Assembly (NCBI RefSeq): GCF_014252955.1
Contig: NZ_JACMIA010000001.1
Span: 434,001-498,000 of the forward strand
Reading direction: 5' to 3'
Source of the DNA: Stappia sp. 28M-7
GTDB lineage: Bacteria > Pseudomonadota > Alphaproteobacteria > Rhizobiales > Stappiaceae
Length of the DNA: 64,000 bases
A model generated the notes under the pieces. The model did no database searches. It was not told where the DNA came from and worked only from the letters and a program-made list of their open reading frames with translations. The translations under genes were made by a program, and so were the position numbers. Shown here one piece after another: positions 18,317 through 26,208 of this stretch; position 1 is the stretch's first letter; each line of letters begins with the position of its first letter.

Positions 18317-18943
18317 ATGGAGACGGACAACCCGCTCTTGCAACGTGCCTATGCCCTGGATGGCGACAGGGAGCGTATCCGCGATCTCTATGCCGACTGG
18401 GCCGGCAGTTACGACGAGGACACGGTCGCCGGCATGGGCTATGTCGCCCCGGCGCTTGCCGCCGAAGCGCTGGCGCGCGAGATCGGCGAGGGGGCCGGCG
18501 CCGTGCTGGATGCCGGGTGCGGTACCGGCCTTGTCGGCCTGGAATTGAGCCGGCGTACGAAAGCGGATATCGACGGCGTCGATCTCAGCCCCGGCATGCT
18601 GGAGCAGGCCTCAGAGAAGGGCGTTTACCGGCAGCTTGCCGAGGCGGATCTGACCCGTCCGCTGGATCTGCCCGACAATGCCTATGACGGGGTGGTGAGC
18701 GTCGGCGTCTTCACCAGCGGCCATGTCGGACCGCAGGCCATCGACGAACTGGCGCGTGTTGCGCGTCCCGGCGCGCCGCTTGTCGTGACCGTGCACGAGA
18801 AGGTCTGGGAGAGCGACGGCTATCCGGCGCATCTCAAGACGATGGAAGACAGGGGCATCGCCCGCATCCGTGCCATCCGCGATTCGGCCTATCACGAAAA
18901 GGAAGGCTATCGCTGCAAGCTCTGCCTGCTCGAGGCCGCCTGA
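18317..18943 (+). CDS. Class I SAM-dependent methyltransferase (METTL27/WBSCR27-like)
   Basis: 208 residues from ATG 18317 after AAAGGAGAG. The SAM motif I is AVLDAGCGTGLVGLEL, followed by IDGVDLSPGMLEQA and LPDNAYDGVVSVGVF. The N-terminal ALDGDRERIRDLYADWAGSYDED is typical of the WBSCR27-like group. The substrate is unknown. It lies 84 bases after cobM on the same strand but has its own strong ribosome site, so it may be independent of the cobalamin genes. A direct role in corrin synthesis is not supported by sequence. Confidence 0.82.
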   Translation: METDNPLLQRAYALDGDRERIRDLYADWAGSYDEDTVAGMGYVAPALAAEALAREIGEGAGAVLDAGCGTGLVGLELSRRTKADIDGVDLSPGMLEQASEKGVYRQLAEADLTRPLDLPDNAYDGVVSVGVFTSGHVGPQAIDELARVARPGAPLVVTVHEKVWESDGYPAHLKTMEDRGIARIRAIRDSAYHEKEGYRCKLCLLEAA

Positions 18944-18965
18944 CTTTTCGCCTGGTCGGCCGGGG

Positions 18966-20279
18966 TCACACCCGGTCGATTAGGTGGATAAACGAGCCCG
19001 ACACGCGGCCGACGCGCAGTCCGACATCGCCGAACGGCGCTCCAAGTGCATCTCTTGCCTCGAACAATCGCTCAGCCTGCCCCTCGCGCACGATGGTCGC
19101 GTAGTGGAATTCGTGACCCGTCAGCTCGCCCTGCCACGGCGCACCGGGAAGGGCCTTGAGCCGCCGGTAGCCGAGATGCCGCTTGCGTGTCGCAAAGCTC
19201 GTTTCCAACGGCAGCAGCCCGAGCATCGCGTGCCGCGCCCCTTCGGCGTCCGTCAGATGCTCGCCGAGCACCATGTAGCCGCCGCACTCGCCGTAGATCA
19301 GCGCGCCGCGTGCCGCGGCTGCCTGCATCCCCTGCCGGAACCGGCCGGCCGCCGCGATTCGTTCCGCATGCAGCTCCGGGTAGCCGCCGGGCAGGTAGAT
19401 CGCGTCGCACTGTGCGCCGGGAGCCTCGTCGGCAAGGGGCGAGAAGAACGACAGCTCGGCCCCCTGCGCCTGCCAGCCCGACAGCAGATGCGGATAGGCA
19501 AAGGCGAAGGCGGTATCGCGAGCGATTGCGACGCGCTGGCCGGGCGGTGGCAGCGTCGCGGCCGCGGTCGATTCACTGCGCGCCAGCGGAGATGCCAGTG
19601 CGCGGAGCGCATCCAGATCGCAGCTCTCGGCGACGCGCGCGGCCGCATGCTCCAGGAACCCTGCGAGATCGCCGTGTTCTCCCGCCTGCACCAGACCGAG
19701 ATGGCGCTCGGGCAGATCGAGCCCGGCATCGCGCGGCACAGCACCAAAGATAGGCATGGCGATGCCGGCAAGCGCTGCTCGCAGCATCTCCTCGTGGCGC
19801 GGGCTGCCGACCCGGTTGAGGATTACGCCGGCGACGGCCACATCCGCGCGGTGGTCGCGAAAGCCCCGCACCAGCGCGGCGACAGACTGCGACTGCTTTC
19901 CCGCATCCACCACCAGAACGACCGGCAGGCTTAGACGTGCGGCAAGATCGGCGGTCGAGCCGCTGCCGTCGGCGGCGCCGTCGAAAAGGCCCATGACGCC
20001 TTCGACCAGCAACAGGTCGGCAGTCTCGGCCTGGGCCGAGGCCAGTCTGTCGATGAGAGCGCCGCGCATGGCGAAGGGGTCGAGATTGACGCAAGGCCCG
20101 CCGCTGGCGGCAGCATGGAAGGCGGGGTCGATATAGTCGGGCCCGGTCTTGGCGCTGGCGACCCGGATCCCGGCCTTGCGATAGGCGGCGAGCAGGGCGA
20201 GCGTGAGCGTGGTCTTGCCGCTGCCGGACGCCGGTGCGGCGATGACGAGGCCGCTGGCCGGCCCGGATCTGGTGTTCAT
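18966..20279 (-). CDS. cobB: Cobyrinate / hydrogenobyrinate a,c-diamide synthase
   Basis: 437 residues from the ATG at 20277-20279. The N-terminal ATPase has the P-loop VIAAPASGSGKTTLTLAL, then SAKTGPDYIDPAFH. The C-terminal glutamine amidotransferase domain has the nucleophile in LIYGECGGYMVLGE and the catalytic-region SFIHLID at the end. It amidates the a and c side chains using glutamine and ATP. The CobB (hydrogenobyrinate) and CbiA (cobalt) forms are homologous and not told apart here. It follows cobA on the minus strand, one base after the cobA stop. Confidence 0.94.
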   Translation of the reverse strand: MNTRSGPASGLVIAAPASGSGKTTLTLALLAAYRKAGIRVASAKTGPDYIDPAFHAAASGGPCVNLDPFAMRGALIDRLASAQAETADLLLVEGVMGLFDGAADGSGSTADLAARLSLPVVLVVDAGKQSQSVAALVRGFRDHRADVAVAGVILNRVGSPRHEEMLRAALAGIAMPIFGAVPRDAGLDLPERHLGLVQAGEHGDLAGFLEHAAARVAESCDLDALRALASPLARSESTAAATLPPPGQRVAIARDTAFAFAYPHLLSGWQAQGAELSFFSPLADEAPGAQCDAIYLPGGYPELHAERIAAAGRFRQGMQAAAARGALIYGECGGYMVLGEHLTDAEGARHAMLGLLPLETSFATRKRHLGYRRLKALPGAPWQGELTGHEFHYATIVREGQAERLFEARDALGAPFGDVGLRVGRVSGSFIHLIDRV

Positions 20280-20280
20280 G

Positions 20281-21219
20281 TCAGCCGCCGCTCGCCGGCC
20301 GTGCGGTGGTCGTCTCGCGCAGGTCCAGCGGGTCGGGGTCGAGCTCCCGTCCTTCCAACGCGCCGAGCCAGTCGAGCCCGGCACGCAGCCGCACCACTTC
20401 GCCCACCACGACGATGGCCGGCGGTTCCAGCCCGGCGGCTTCCGCATCGGCGGAGGCGCTGGCCAGCGTCGTCTCCAGCACCTTCTGGTCGGGCAGCGAG
20501 GCATTGCAGACGATGGCGACAGGTTCCTCGCCCTGGCGTCCGCCGGACAGCAACTTGGAGACGATCAGGTCGAGATGCTTCATCGCCATGTACATGACGA
20601 TCACCGGAGACCCGCGCGCCACCGCGTCCCAGTCGATGGCCGAGGGCGTCAGGCCGGTCTGGTCGTGACCGGTCAGGAAGGTGACGGCCTGGTTGGTGTC
20701 GCGATGGGTGGCGGGAATGCCGGCATAGGCAAGGCCGCCGATGCCGGCGGTCACGCCGGGAATGATGCGGAACGGCACGCCGTGCGAGACCAGCGTCAGG
20801 GCTTCCTCGCCGCCGCGGCCGAAGACGAACGGATCGCCGCCCTTCAGGCGCAGAACCCGTTTTCCGGCCCGTGCGTAGTCGACGAGCTTCAGCGAAATGT
20901 CGCGCTGCTTCGGGCTCGGCTTGCCGCCGCGCTTGCCGGCATAGTCGATGATCGCGTCCGGCCGGGCGAGGCCGAGGATCGAGGCATCGACCAGCGCATC
21001 GTGCACGATGACGTCTGCCTGGGCGAGGCCGTTGAGGACATGCAGCGTCAACAGGCCTGGGTCGCCCGGTCCGGCGCCGGCCAGCCATACCCAGCCGGGC
21101 AGGAAGTCCGGCAGCGGAAAGCCGCGCCGGGCCAGCCCTTCGAGCGCTTCACTGAGCGGCGGGCAGGAATTGGGCGCCACGGTCGGGGCGGGCTGATCTT
21201 TGTGCTTCTCGTTTGACAT
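20281..21219 (-). CDS. cobA: Uroporphyrinogen-III C-methyltransferase (SUMT)
   Basis: 312 residues from the ATG at 21217-21219. It methylates uroporphyrinogen III at C2 and C7 to give precorrin-2, the entry point to sirohaem and B12. Motifs: VWLAGAGPGDPGLLTLHVL, RLKGGDPFVFGRGGEE, IPGVTAGIGGLAYAGIPATHR, VMYMAMKHLD. It is a stand-alone SUMT without the CysG oxidase/ferrochelatase domain, slightly longer than usual at the N-terminus (about 40 extra residues). It is transcribed divergently from cbiD with cobB downstream. Confidence 0.95.
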   Translation of the reverse strand: MSNEKHKDQPAPTVAPNSCPPLSEALEGLARRGFPLPDFLPGWVWLAGAGPGDPGLLTLHVLNGLAQADVIVHDALVDASILGLARPDAIIDYAGKRGGKPSPKQRDISLKLVDYARAGKRVLRLKGGDPFVFGRGGEEALTLVSHGVPFRIIPGVTAGIGGLAYAGIPATHRDTNQAVTFLTGHDQTGLTPSAIDWDAVARGSPVIVMYMAMKHLDLIVSKLLSGGRQGEEPVAIVCNASLPDQKVLETTLASASADAEAAGLEPPAIVVVGEVVRLRAGLDWLGALEGRELDPDPLDLRETTTARPASGG

Positions 21220-21321
21220 CCTGATCGTTTTTACGCCGCTCCGCCCGCCGCGCCAAGGTCGGTTGACGTCGGCTTCCATAGCAATTGCGACCTTGCCATG
21301 CGCGCCCCTATAGTCCGGCGC

Positions 21322-22428
21322 ATGAACCGCAAGGAAACATCCGCGCTTCGCCGGGGCTGGACCACCGGCACCTGTGCGACCGCCGCAGCCAAGTCGGCCT
21401 ATCAGGCCTTGCTGACGGGCGTGTTTCCCGATCCCGTCGAGGTGACCCTGCCGAAGGGCGAGCGGCCCGCCTTCGCCCTTGCGCTGGAGGAACTGGGGCA
21501 GGGCTTTGCTCGCGCCGGCATCGTCAAGGATGCGGGCGATGATCCCGACGTCACCCACGGCGCGACGGTGATCGCCAGCGTGCGCCTCGCGCCGGTCGGC
21601 TCGGGCGTCCTGTTCCGCGCCGGCGAGGGGGTCGGCACGGTGACGCGCGCCGGCCTGCCGATCCCGCCGGGCGAGCCGGCAATCAATCCGGTGCCGCGCG
21701 AAATGATCCGCGGCGTCATTGCCGAGGTGGCAGCCCTGTTCGGTGCGACCGGCGATGTCGAGGTGGAGATCTCGATCCCCGGCGGCGAGGCGTTGGCGCA
21801 GCGCACAATGAACCCGCGCCTCGGCATTCTCGGCGGCCTTTCGGTCCTCGGTACCACGGGCATCGTGCGCCCGTTCTCCTGCGCGGCCTGGATCGCCTCG
21901 ATCCATCGCGGGGTCGATGTTGCACGCGCCGCAGGCCAGTCGCATGTGGTCGGAGCCACCGGCTCGACCTCGGAGGACGCGGTGAAGGCCCGCTATGATC
22001 TTCCCGAGATGGCCTATCTCGACATGGGCGATTTTGCCGGCGGCCTGCTGAAGTATCTGCGGGCCCATCCCGTGCCGCGGCTGACGCTGGCCGGGGGCTT
22101 TGCCAAGTTCGTCAAGCTGGCGCAAGGAGCGCTAGACCTGCACTCGGCGCGCAGCCAGGTGGACTTTGCCGCGCTCGCCTTGCTGCTGGAGCGGGCCGGG
22201 GCACCGGCGGAGATCGTCGAGGCGGCGAGGGGCGCCAACACCGCCAAGGAGGTTCTCGACCGCGCCGAAGCCGCTGGCATCGATGTCGCCGCCGAGGTCG
22301 CGCGCGGCGCCCAGGCTGCCGCCCGGGCCGTGCTGCGCGACGCGCCGGTCGATGTCGAGGTGCTGGTGGTCGACCGGGCCGGGGCCGTCGTTGCGCACCG
22401 TCCGTTCGATGCGGAAGGCGCTGCATGA
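21322..22428 (+). CDS. cbiD: Cobalt-precorrin-5B C1-methyltransferase
   Basis: 368 residues from ATG 21322. The start RRGWTTGTCATAAAKSAY is the CbiD signature, followed by VTLPKGERPAF, KDAGDDPDVTHGATV, the Gly-rich GEGVGTVTRAGLPIPPGEPAINPVPR and LGTTGIVRPFSCAAW. CbiD methylates C1 and is the cobalt-route counterpart of CobF, which was not found in this window. It is divergent from cobA (about 100 bases) and overlaps cobK by 4 bases. Confidence 0.95.
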   Translation: MNRKETSALRRGWTTGTCATAAAKSAYQALLTGVFPDPVEVTLPKGERPAFALALEELGQGFARAGIVKDAGDDPDVTHGATVIASVRLAPVGSGVLFRAGEGVGTVTRAGLPIPPGEPAINPVPREMIRGVIAEVAALFGATGDVEVEISIPGGEALAQRTMNPRLGILGGLSVLGTTGIVRPFSCAAWIASIHRGVDVARAAGQSHVVGATGSTSEDAVKARYDLPEMAYLDMGDFAGGLLKYLRAHPVPRLTLAGGFAKFVKLAQGALDLHSARSQVDFAALALLLERAGAPAEIVEAARGANTAKEVLDRAEAAGIDVAAEVARGAQAAARAVLRDAPVDVEVLVVDRAGAVVAHRPFDAEGAA

Positions 22429-23171
22429 GCCTGCCGCTCCCCGTCCTTCTGTTGGCCGGCACCGGCGATGCGCGGGCCCTTGCCGGCCGGCTTGCCGATG
22501 ATCCCCGTTTTGCGGTCACAGCGTCGCTGGCCGGCGCCGTCGAACGGCCCGAGGCCTATCCGGTTCCTGTTCGCATCGGCGGCTTCGGCGGGGCGGAGGG
22601 GCTGGGCGCGTGGCTGCGGGGCGCGGGCATCGCTGCAGTGGTCGATGCCACCCACCCTTTCGCCGCGCGCATCTCGGCCAATGCCGTTGCAGCCGCGCGT
22701 ATCGCCGGCATTCCCCTGTTGCGGCTGGAGCGTCCGGCCTGGCAGGCGGAAGGGGGCGACGACTGGCAGGAGGTTGCCGATCTGGACGAGGCGGCCGCAA
22801 TTCTGCCGTTGCGCGCAAGGCCCTTTCTCGCGGTCGGCCGCAAGGAAATCTCGCGCTTCGCCGCGCGCCGCGATCTCGACTGCCTGATGCGGATGATCGA
22901 TCCGCCGGAGGCCGGCACCCAGCTGCCGCCGGGCCGGCTGGTGCTTGCCCGTCCCTCCAGGGACGTGGATGCGGAGGTCGCCCTCTTGCGCGAGCACGGC
23001 GCGACCCATGTGGTGACGAAGAACAGCGGCGGCCCTTTCGGCGAGGCGAAGCTGCTGGCCGCTCGTCGTCTCGGCCTGCCGGTGGTGGTGGTGCGCCGGC
23101 CGGTTGTTGCCGGCGGCGAGGTGGTCGAGGAGGTCGCTTCCGCGCTCGCCTGGCTGGAAGCGCGGCTTTGA
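22425..23171 (+). CDS. cobK: Precorrin-6A reductase (CobK/CbiJ)
   Basis: 248 residues from ATG 22425, ATGA-overlapping cbiD. An NADPH-dependent Rossmann enzyme that reduces precorrin-6A (or cobalt-precorrin-6A). Motifs: VLLLAGTGDARALAGRL, VDATHPFAARISANAV, LLRLERPAWQ, FLAVGRKEISRFA and THVVTKNSGGPFGEAKL. Length is typical. It is the last corrin gene in the window and converges on a glycosyltransferase gene with a 4-base gap. Confidence 0.94.
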   Translation: MSLPLPVLLLAGTGDARALAGRLADDPRFAVTASLAGAVERPEAYPVPVRIGGFGGAEGLGAWLRGAGIAAVVDATHPFAARISANAVAAARIAGIPLLRLERPAWQAEGGDDWQEVADLDEAAAILPLRARPFLAVGRKEISRFAARRDLDCLMRMIDPPEAGTQLPPGRLVLARPSRDVDAEVALLREHGATHVVTKNSGGPFGEAKLLAARRLGLPVVVVRRPVVAGGEVVEEVASALAWLEARL

Positions 23172-23175
23172 TGCC

Positions 23176-23949
23176 TCAGGCGCGGGCGGACTTTCCCGAC
23201 AGCTTCAGGCACAGGATCTTCCACAGATAGCGGATGATGCCGCTCGTATAGCGTTGGCCCAGACGCTTGGGCTCCTGCCACAGGCGGTAGACCCACTCCA
23301 GCCCGTTGTGCCGCAGCAGCGAAGGCGCGCGCGTCACCTCGCCGGCGGTGAAGTCGAACAGCGCGCCGACGCCCAGAGCCAGCGGCACGTCGAGATCGCT
23401 CCATAGCCGGTTGATGAGAAATTCCTGGCGCGGATTGCCCATTGCCACCAGCAGGATGTCGGGGCGGGCGGCGTTGATGTCGGCAATGATCTCCGGGATC
23501 TCGTCCTCGCCGAAATACCCGTTGCGCCACCCGCAGATGGTGATTGTGGAGTGGCGGGCGGCGAAGACACCGGCGGCCTTCTCCACCACTTCGGGCCGGG
23601 CACCGAACAGATAGACGCGGGTGCCGTGAGGTGCGGCGTCCAGCAGTGCGGGCACGAAGTCGGTGCCGTTCAGATTGTCCTCGAAACCTGCGCCGGACAG
23701 AACCCTTGCGCCGATTTCCGCGCCGATCCCGTCATTGAGCACGAGGAACTGGGCGAGCGCCTTGGCGAAGGCCGGATCGTCCATCGCCAGCAGCAGGCCG
23801 TGGGCATTGGCAAAGGCAACGGCAAGACGGGTGCCGGAGCCGGGAACGGCAAGCAGGCGGCGGATCGCGTCCGTGCGGCTGAGGCGCGCGATGGCCACCG
23901 GGCCTATCTGCACGCTGTCCTGGTCTGTCTTGGCGATTTCGCGCGTCAT
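23176..23949 (-). CDS. WecG/TagA/CpsF family glycosyltransferase
   Basis: 257 residues from the ATG at 23947-23949; a GTG 12 codons earlier (23985) is an alternative. The GT26 features are VAFANAHGLLLAMDD, the acidic LNGTDFVPALLD, RVYLFGARPEVVEKAA, PDILLVAMGNPRQEFLI and the C-terminal GLEWVYRLWQEPKRL that anchors these enzymes to the membrane. Members transfer a sugar from a nucleotide donor to a lipid-linked acceptor (ManNAc or glucuronate, for example). It is divergent from the Wzz-like gene and belongs to the exopolysaccharide locus. Confidence 0.92.
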   Translation of the reverse strand: MTREIAKTDQDSVQIGPVAIARLSRTDAIRRLLAVPGSGTRLAVAFANAHGLLLAMDDPAFAKALAQFLVLNDGIGAEIGARVLSGAGFEDNLNGTDFVPALLDAAPHGTRVYLFGARPEVVEKAAGVFAARHSTITICGWRNGYFGEDEIPEIIADINAARPDILLVAMGNPRQEFLINRLWSDLDVPLALGVGALFDFTAGEVTRAPSLLRHNGLEWVYRLWQEPKRLGQRYTSGIIRYLWKILCLKLSGKSARA

Positions 23950-24201
23950 CCGCTTCCGTCCGTTGCCTTCGCCCGGCACTGTCACAGGTATGGGGTGTTC
24001 CGATCAACAGCAGTCTAACGATACTCCGCAGGAATTGGGGCAGCATGAACACCCGGTTAACCGCGCGGACGGGCTCGCTGTTTGCAGCTGCCCTTTGGGG
24101 AAATGTTAACCATGACGGACGAGACTGGAGAACATGCCGGCCATGTGGCGTGGCGGTGAGCCGGGCCTCCGGCGCGTGAGAACAGCGATGGCTTCCCGAG
24201 C
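23950..24201. promoter_or_regulatory. Divergent promoter region with TTAACC sites (possible CtrA half-site)
   Basis: 252 bases between the divergent WecG-type and Wzz-like genes. It holds GGTTAACC at 24055-24062 and TTAACCAT at 24106-24113; TTAACCAT equals the half-site recognised by the alphaproteobacterial cell-cycle regulator CtrA. The sites are about 49 bases apart. No full TTAA-N7-TTAA site was seen, so binding is uncertain. Confidence 0.35.
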
Positions 24202-26208
24202 ATGATCGATATCTACCAGATCCCCGGCATTCTGAAGAAGCGCATGATCTGGCTGATCATCCTGCCGTTGCTCTTCATGACCCTTGCGCTCGTCTATCTG
24301 ACCATGCGCACCCCGAACTATCGGGCGGTGGTCGAATTGCTGATCGAGCCGCAGGCGCTGCAGATCGTCGGCAACGAAATCGTGTCGCGCCAGGGCGGAG
24401 ACAGCGTCCAGCGTCTGGCCATCGACAGCCAGACCTATGTGATTCTCTCCAATTCCGCGCTCAACGAGGTCATCGACAAGCTCGACCTGGAGAACGACCC
24501 GGCGATCCTGCCGAAGTCCGGCGGACTTCTGTCGCGGCTCCTGGGCAGCGGCAAGGAGCCGTCGGCGCAGGACCGGCGCGCGGCGGCCGTCAACGCCCTG
24601 CGCGAGCGCCTCCAGGTGATGCGCATCGAGAACTCCTTCGTCTTCAACATCTTCATGCAGCACCCCGACCGCTTCAAGGCTGCCGAGATCGCCAACGAGG
24701 CGGCCCGCATCTATCTCGACGAGCAGCGCACGCGGCGCACCGAGTCCACCTTGCGCGCCTCGGTCGAACTGCAGGCCCAGGCGGATGGCTTGCGCAAGCG
24801 CGTCGAGGAAGCCGAGGCGAAGGTCGAGGCCTTCCGCGCCGAGAACGGCCTGATCCGTACCAGCGAGCGCGGACTTGTCGTGGGGCAGCGGTTGCAGGAG
24901 CTGAACTCGCAGCTCACCCAGGCGCGGGTGGAGCTGGAGGGCGCGCGTGCCAATGCCGAACTGCTTGCCGGGCTGACCGCCGATGCCATCGAGGGCGGCT
25001 CCCTGCCGGTCCGCCTCCAGACCTCGACGCTCGGCTCCCTGCGTGTCCAGTATGCCCGTATCGCCGAACGCGAGGCGCAGGCGGCAACGACGCTCGGTGC
25101 CAATCACCCCCAGCTGCGCGAGCTGCGCTCCCAGTTGACCAACACGCGCGAGATGATCGACGACGAGCTCAGCCGGGTTCGTCGCTCCGCCAATGCCGAC
25201 CTGCAGCGCGCGGAAGCCAATGTCGCGGCGCTGGAAACCCAGCTTCAGGGCGTGACCTCCACCAGCGTCGACCAGAGCAGGGCCGAGATCCAGCTGCGCC
25301 AGCTTGAAAGCGAGGCGGACTCGCTCGCCACCGTCTATCGCGCCTTCCTCAGCCGGGCGAAGGAACTGGACGAGCAGAGCAGCATCGACACCAGCAATTC
25401 CCGCATCATCTCGCCGGCGGTGGCGCCGCTTCGCTCGATGGGCCCCTCCGGCCTTATCGTCCTGCTGGCGGCCGGCGTCTTCGGCACCATCATGGCGGCC
25501 GGTTGTGCCGTCGGCTGGGAGATCCTCAACGGCAAGCTCGGCTCGGAGCGCGAGCTGGTCGACATCACCGGCGTTCCGCTCATCGCCAGCATGTCGGTGC
25601 CCGGTACCCGCCGCGGCCTGCGTAAACGCGCCGACGACAACGTGGCGGAGCGCCAGTTGGCCGTCACCCGCATCGCCTTCGCGCTGCGCCATGCCTTCGA
25701 GAACGAGCGGCCTGCGCATGTGCTCGTGCTGGCAACCGGCAGCGGGACCGATATCGCACCGCTGTCGCGCGCGATTGCCGCCAGCCTTTACGACATGGGC
25801 GAGGATGTACTGTTGGCCCGTCCGGGCGACGGGACGGAGCGTCTGGCGGCCCCGTCCAGGACCACCGCCGTCGCCGAGGCGGGAGGGCGTTCGCGACTGT
25901 CCGCCCGTCGCCGGCAGGCCGAGACCGCCGCGCTGGCGCCGGCCGCGCCCTTTACCGTGGAGCGGCTGGACGGACGTGCCGGCCGGGCGGGTGTCGACGC
26001 CTTCGAGACCACGGGGGACGAGTTCCTGATCATCGACGGCGGGTCGGCGCTGTCCAATCCTCACCTCCCGATGCTTCTCGACTACAGCGACGCGATCCTG
26101 CTGGTCACCCGGGTCGGCGACACGGCCCGCTCCGATCTCGACCGCACGCTCGCCCTGCTCAAGCCCTGGGAAGAGCGGATGATCGGCAATGTCGCGCTGG
26201 CGGCCTGA
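24202..26208 (+). CDS. Exopolysaccharide chain-length/export protein (Wzz/GumC type) with degenerate kinase domain
   Basis: 668 residues. A transmembrane segment at about 14-34 (RMIWLIILPLLFMTLALVY) is followed by a large periplasmic part with coiled coils (about 185-400) and a second membrane segment near 415-440 (GPSGLIVLLAAGVFGTIMA). This is the polysaccharide co-polymerase layout, which sets chain length and links to the export pore. The C-terminal cytoplasmic region resembles a BY-kinase fold but lacks Walker A (ATGSGTDIAPLSRA where a GK[ST] loop is expected) and ends without a tyrosine cluster, so it is unlikely to be an active kinase. It overlaps the polymerase gene by 20 bases. Confidence 0.88.
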   Translation: MIDIYQIPGILKKRMIWLIILPLLFMTLALVYLTMRTPNYRAVVELLIEPQALQIVGNEIVSRQGGDSVQRLAIDSQTYVILSNSALNEVIDKLDLENDPAILPKSGGLLSRLLGSGKEPSAQDRRAAAVNALRERLQVMRIENSFVFNIFMQHPDRFKAAEIANEAARIYLDEQRTRRTESTLRASVELQAQADGLRKRVEEAEAKVEAFRAENGLIRTSERGLVVGQRLQELNSQLTQARVELEGARANAELLAGLTADAIEGGSLPVRLQTSTLGSLRVQYARIAEREAQAATTLGANHPQLRELRSQLTNTREMIDDELSRVRRSANADLQRAEANVAALETQLQGVTSTSVDQSRAEIQLRQLESEADSLATVYRAFLSRAKELDEQSSIDTSNSRIISPAVAPLRSMGPSGLIVLLAAGVFGTIMAAGCAVGWEILNGKLGSERELVDITGVPLIASMSVPGTRRGLRKRADDNVAERQLAVTRIAFALRHAFENERPAHVLVLATGSGTDIAPLSRAIAASLYDMGEDVLLARPGDGTERLAAPSRTTAVAEAGGRSRLSARRRQAETAALAPAAPFTVERLDGRAGRAGVDAFETTGDEFLIIDGGSALSNPHLPMLLDYSDAILLVTRVGDTARSDLDRTLALLKPWEERMIGNVALAA

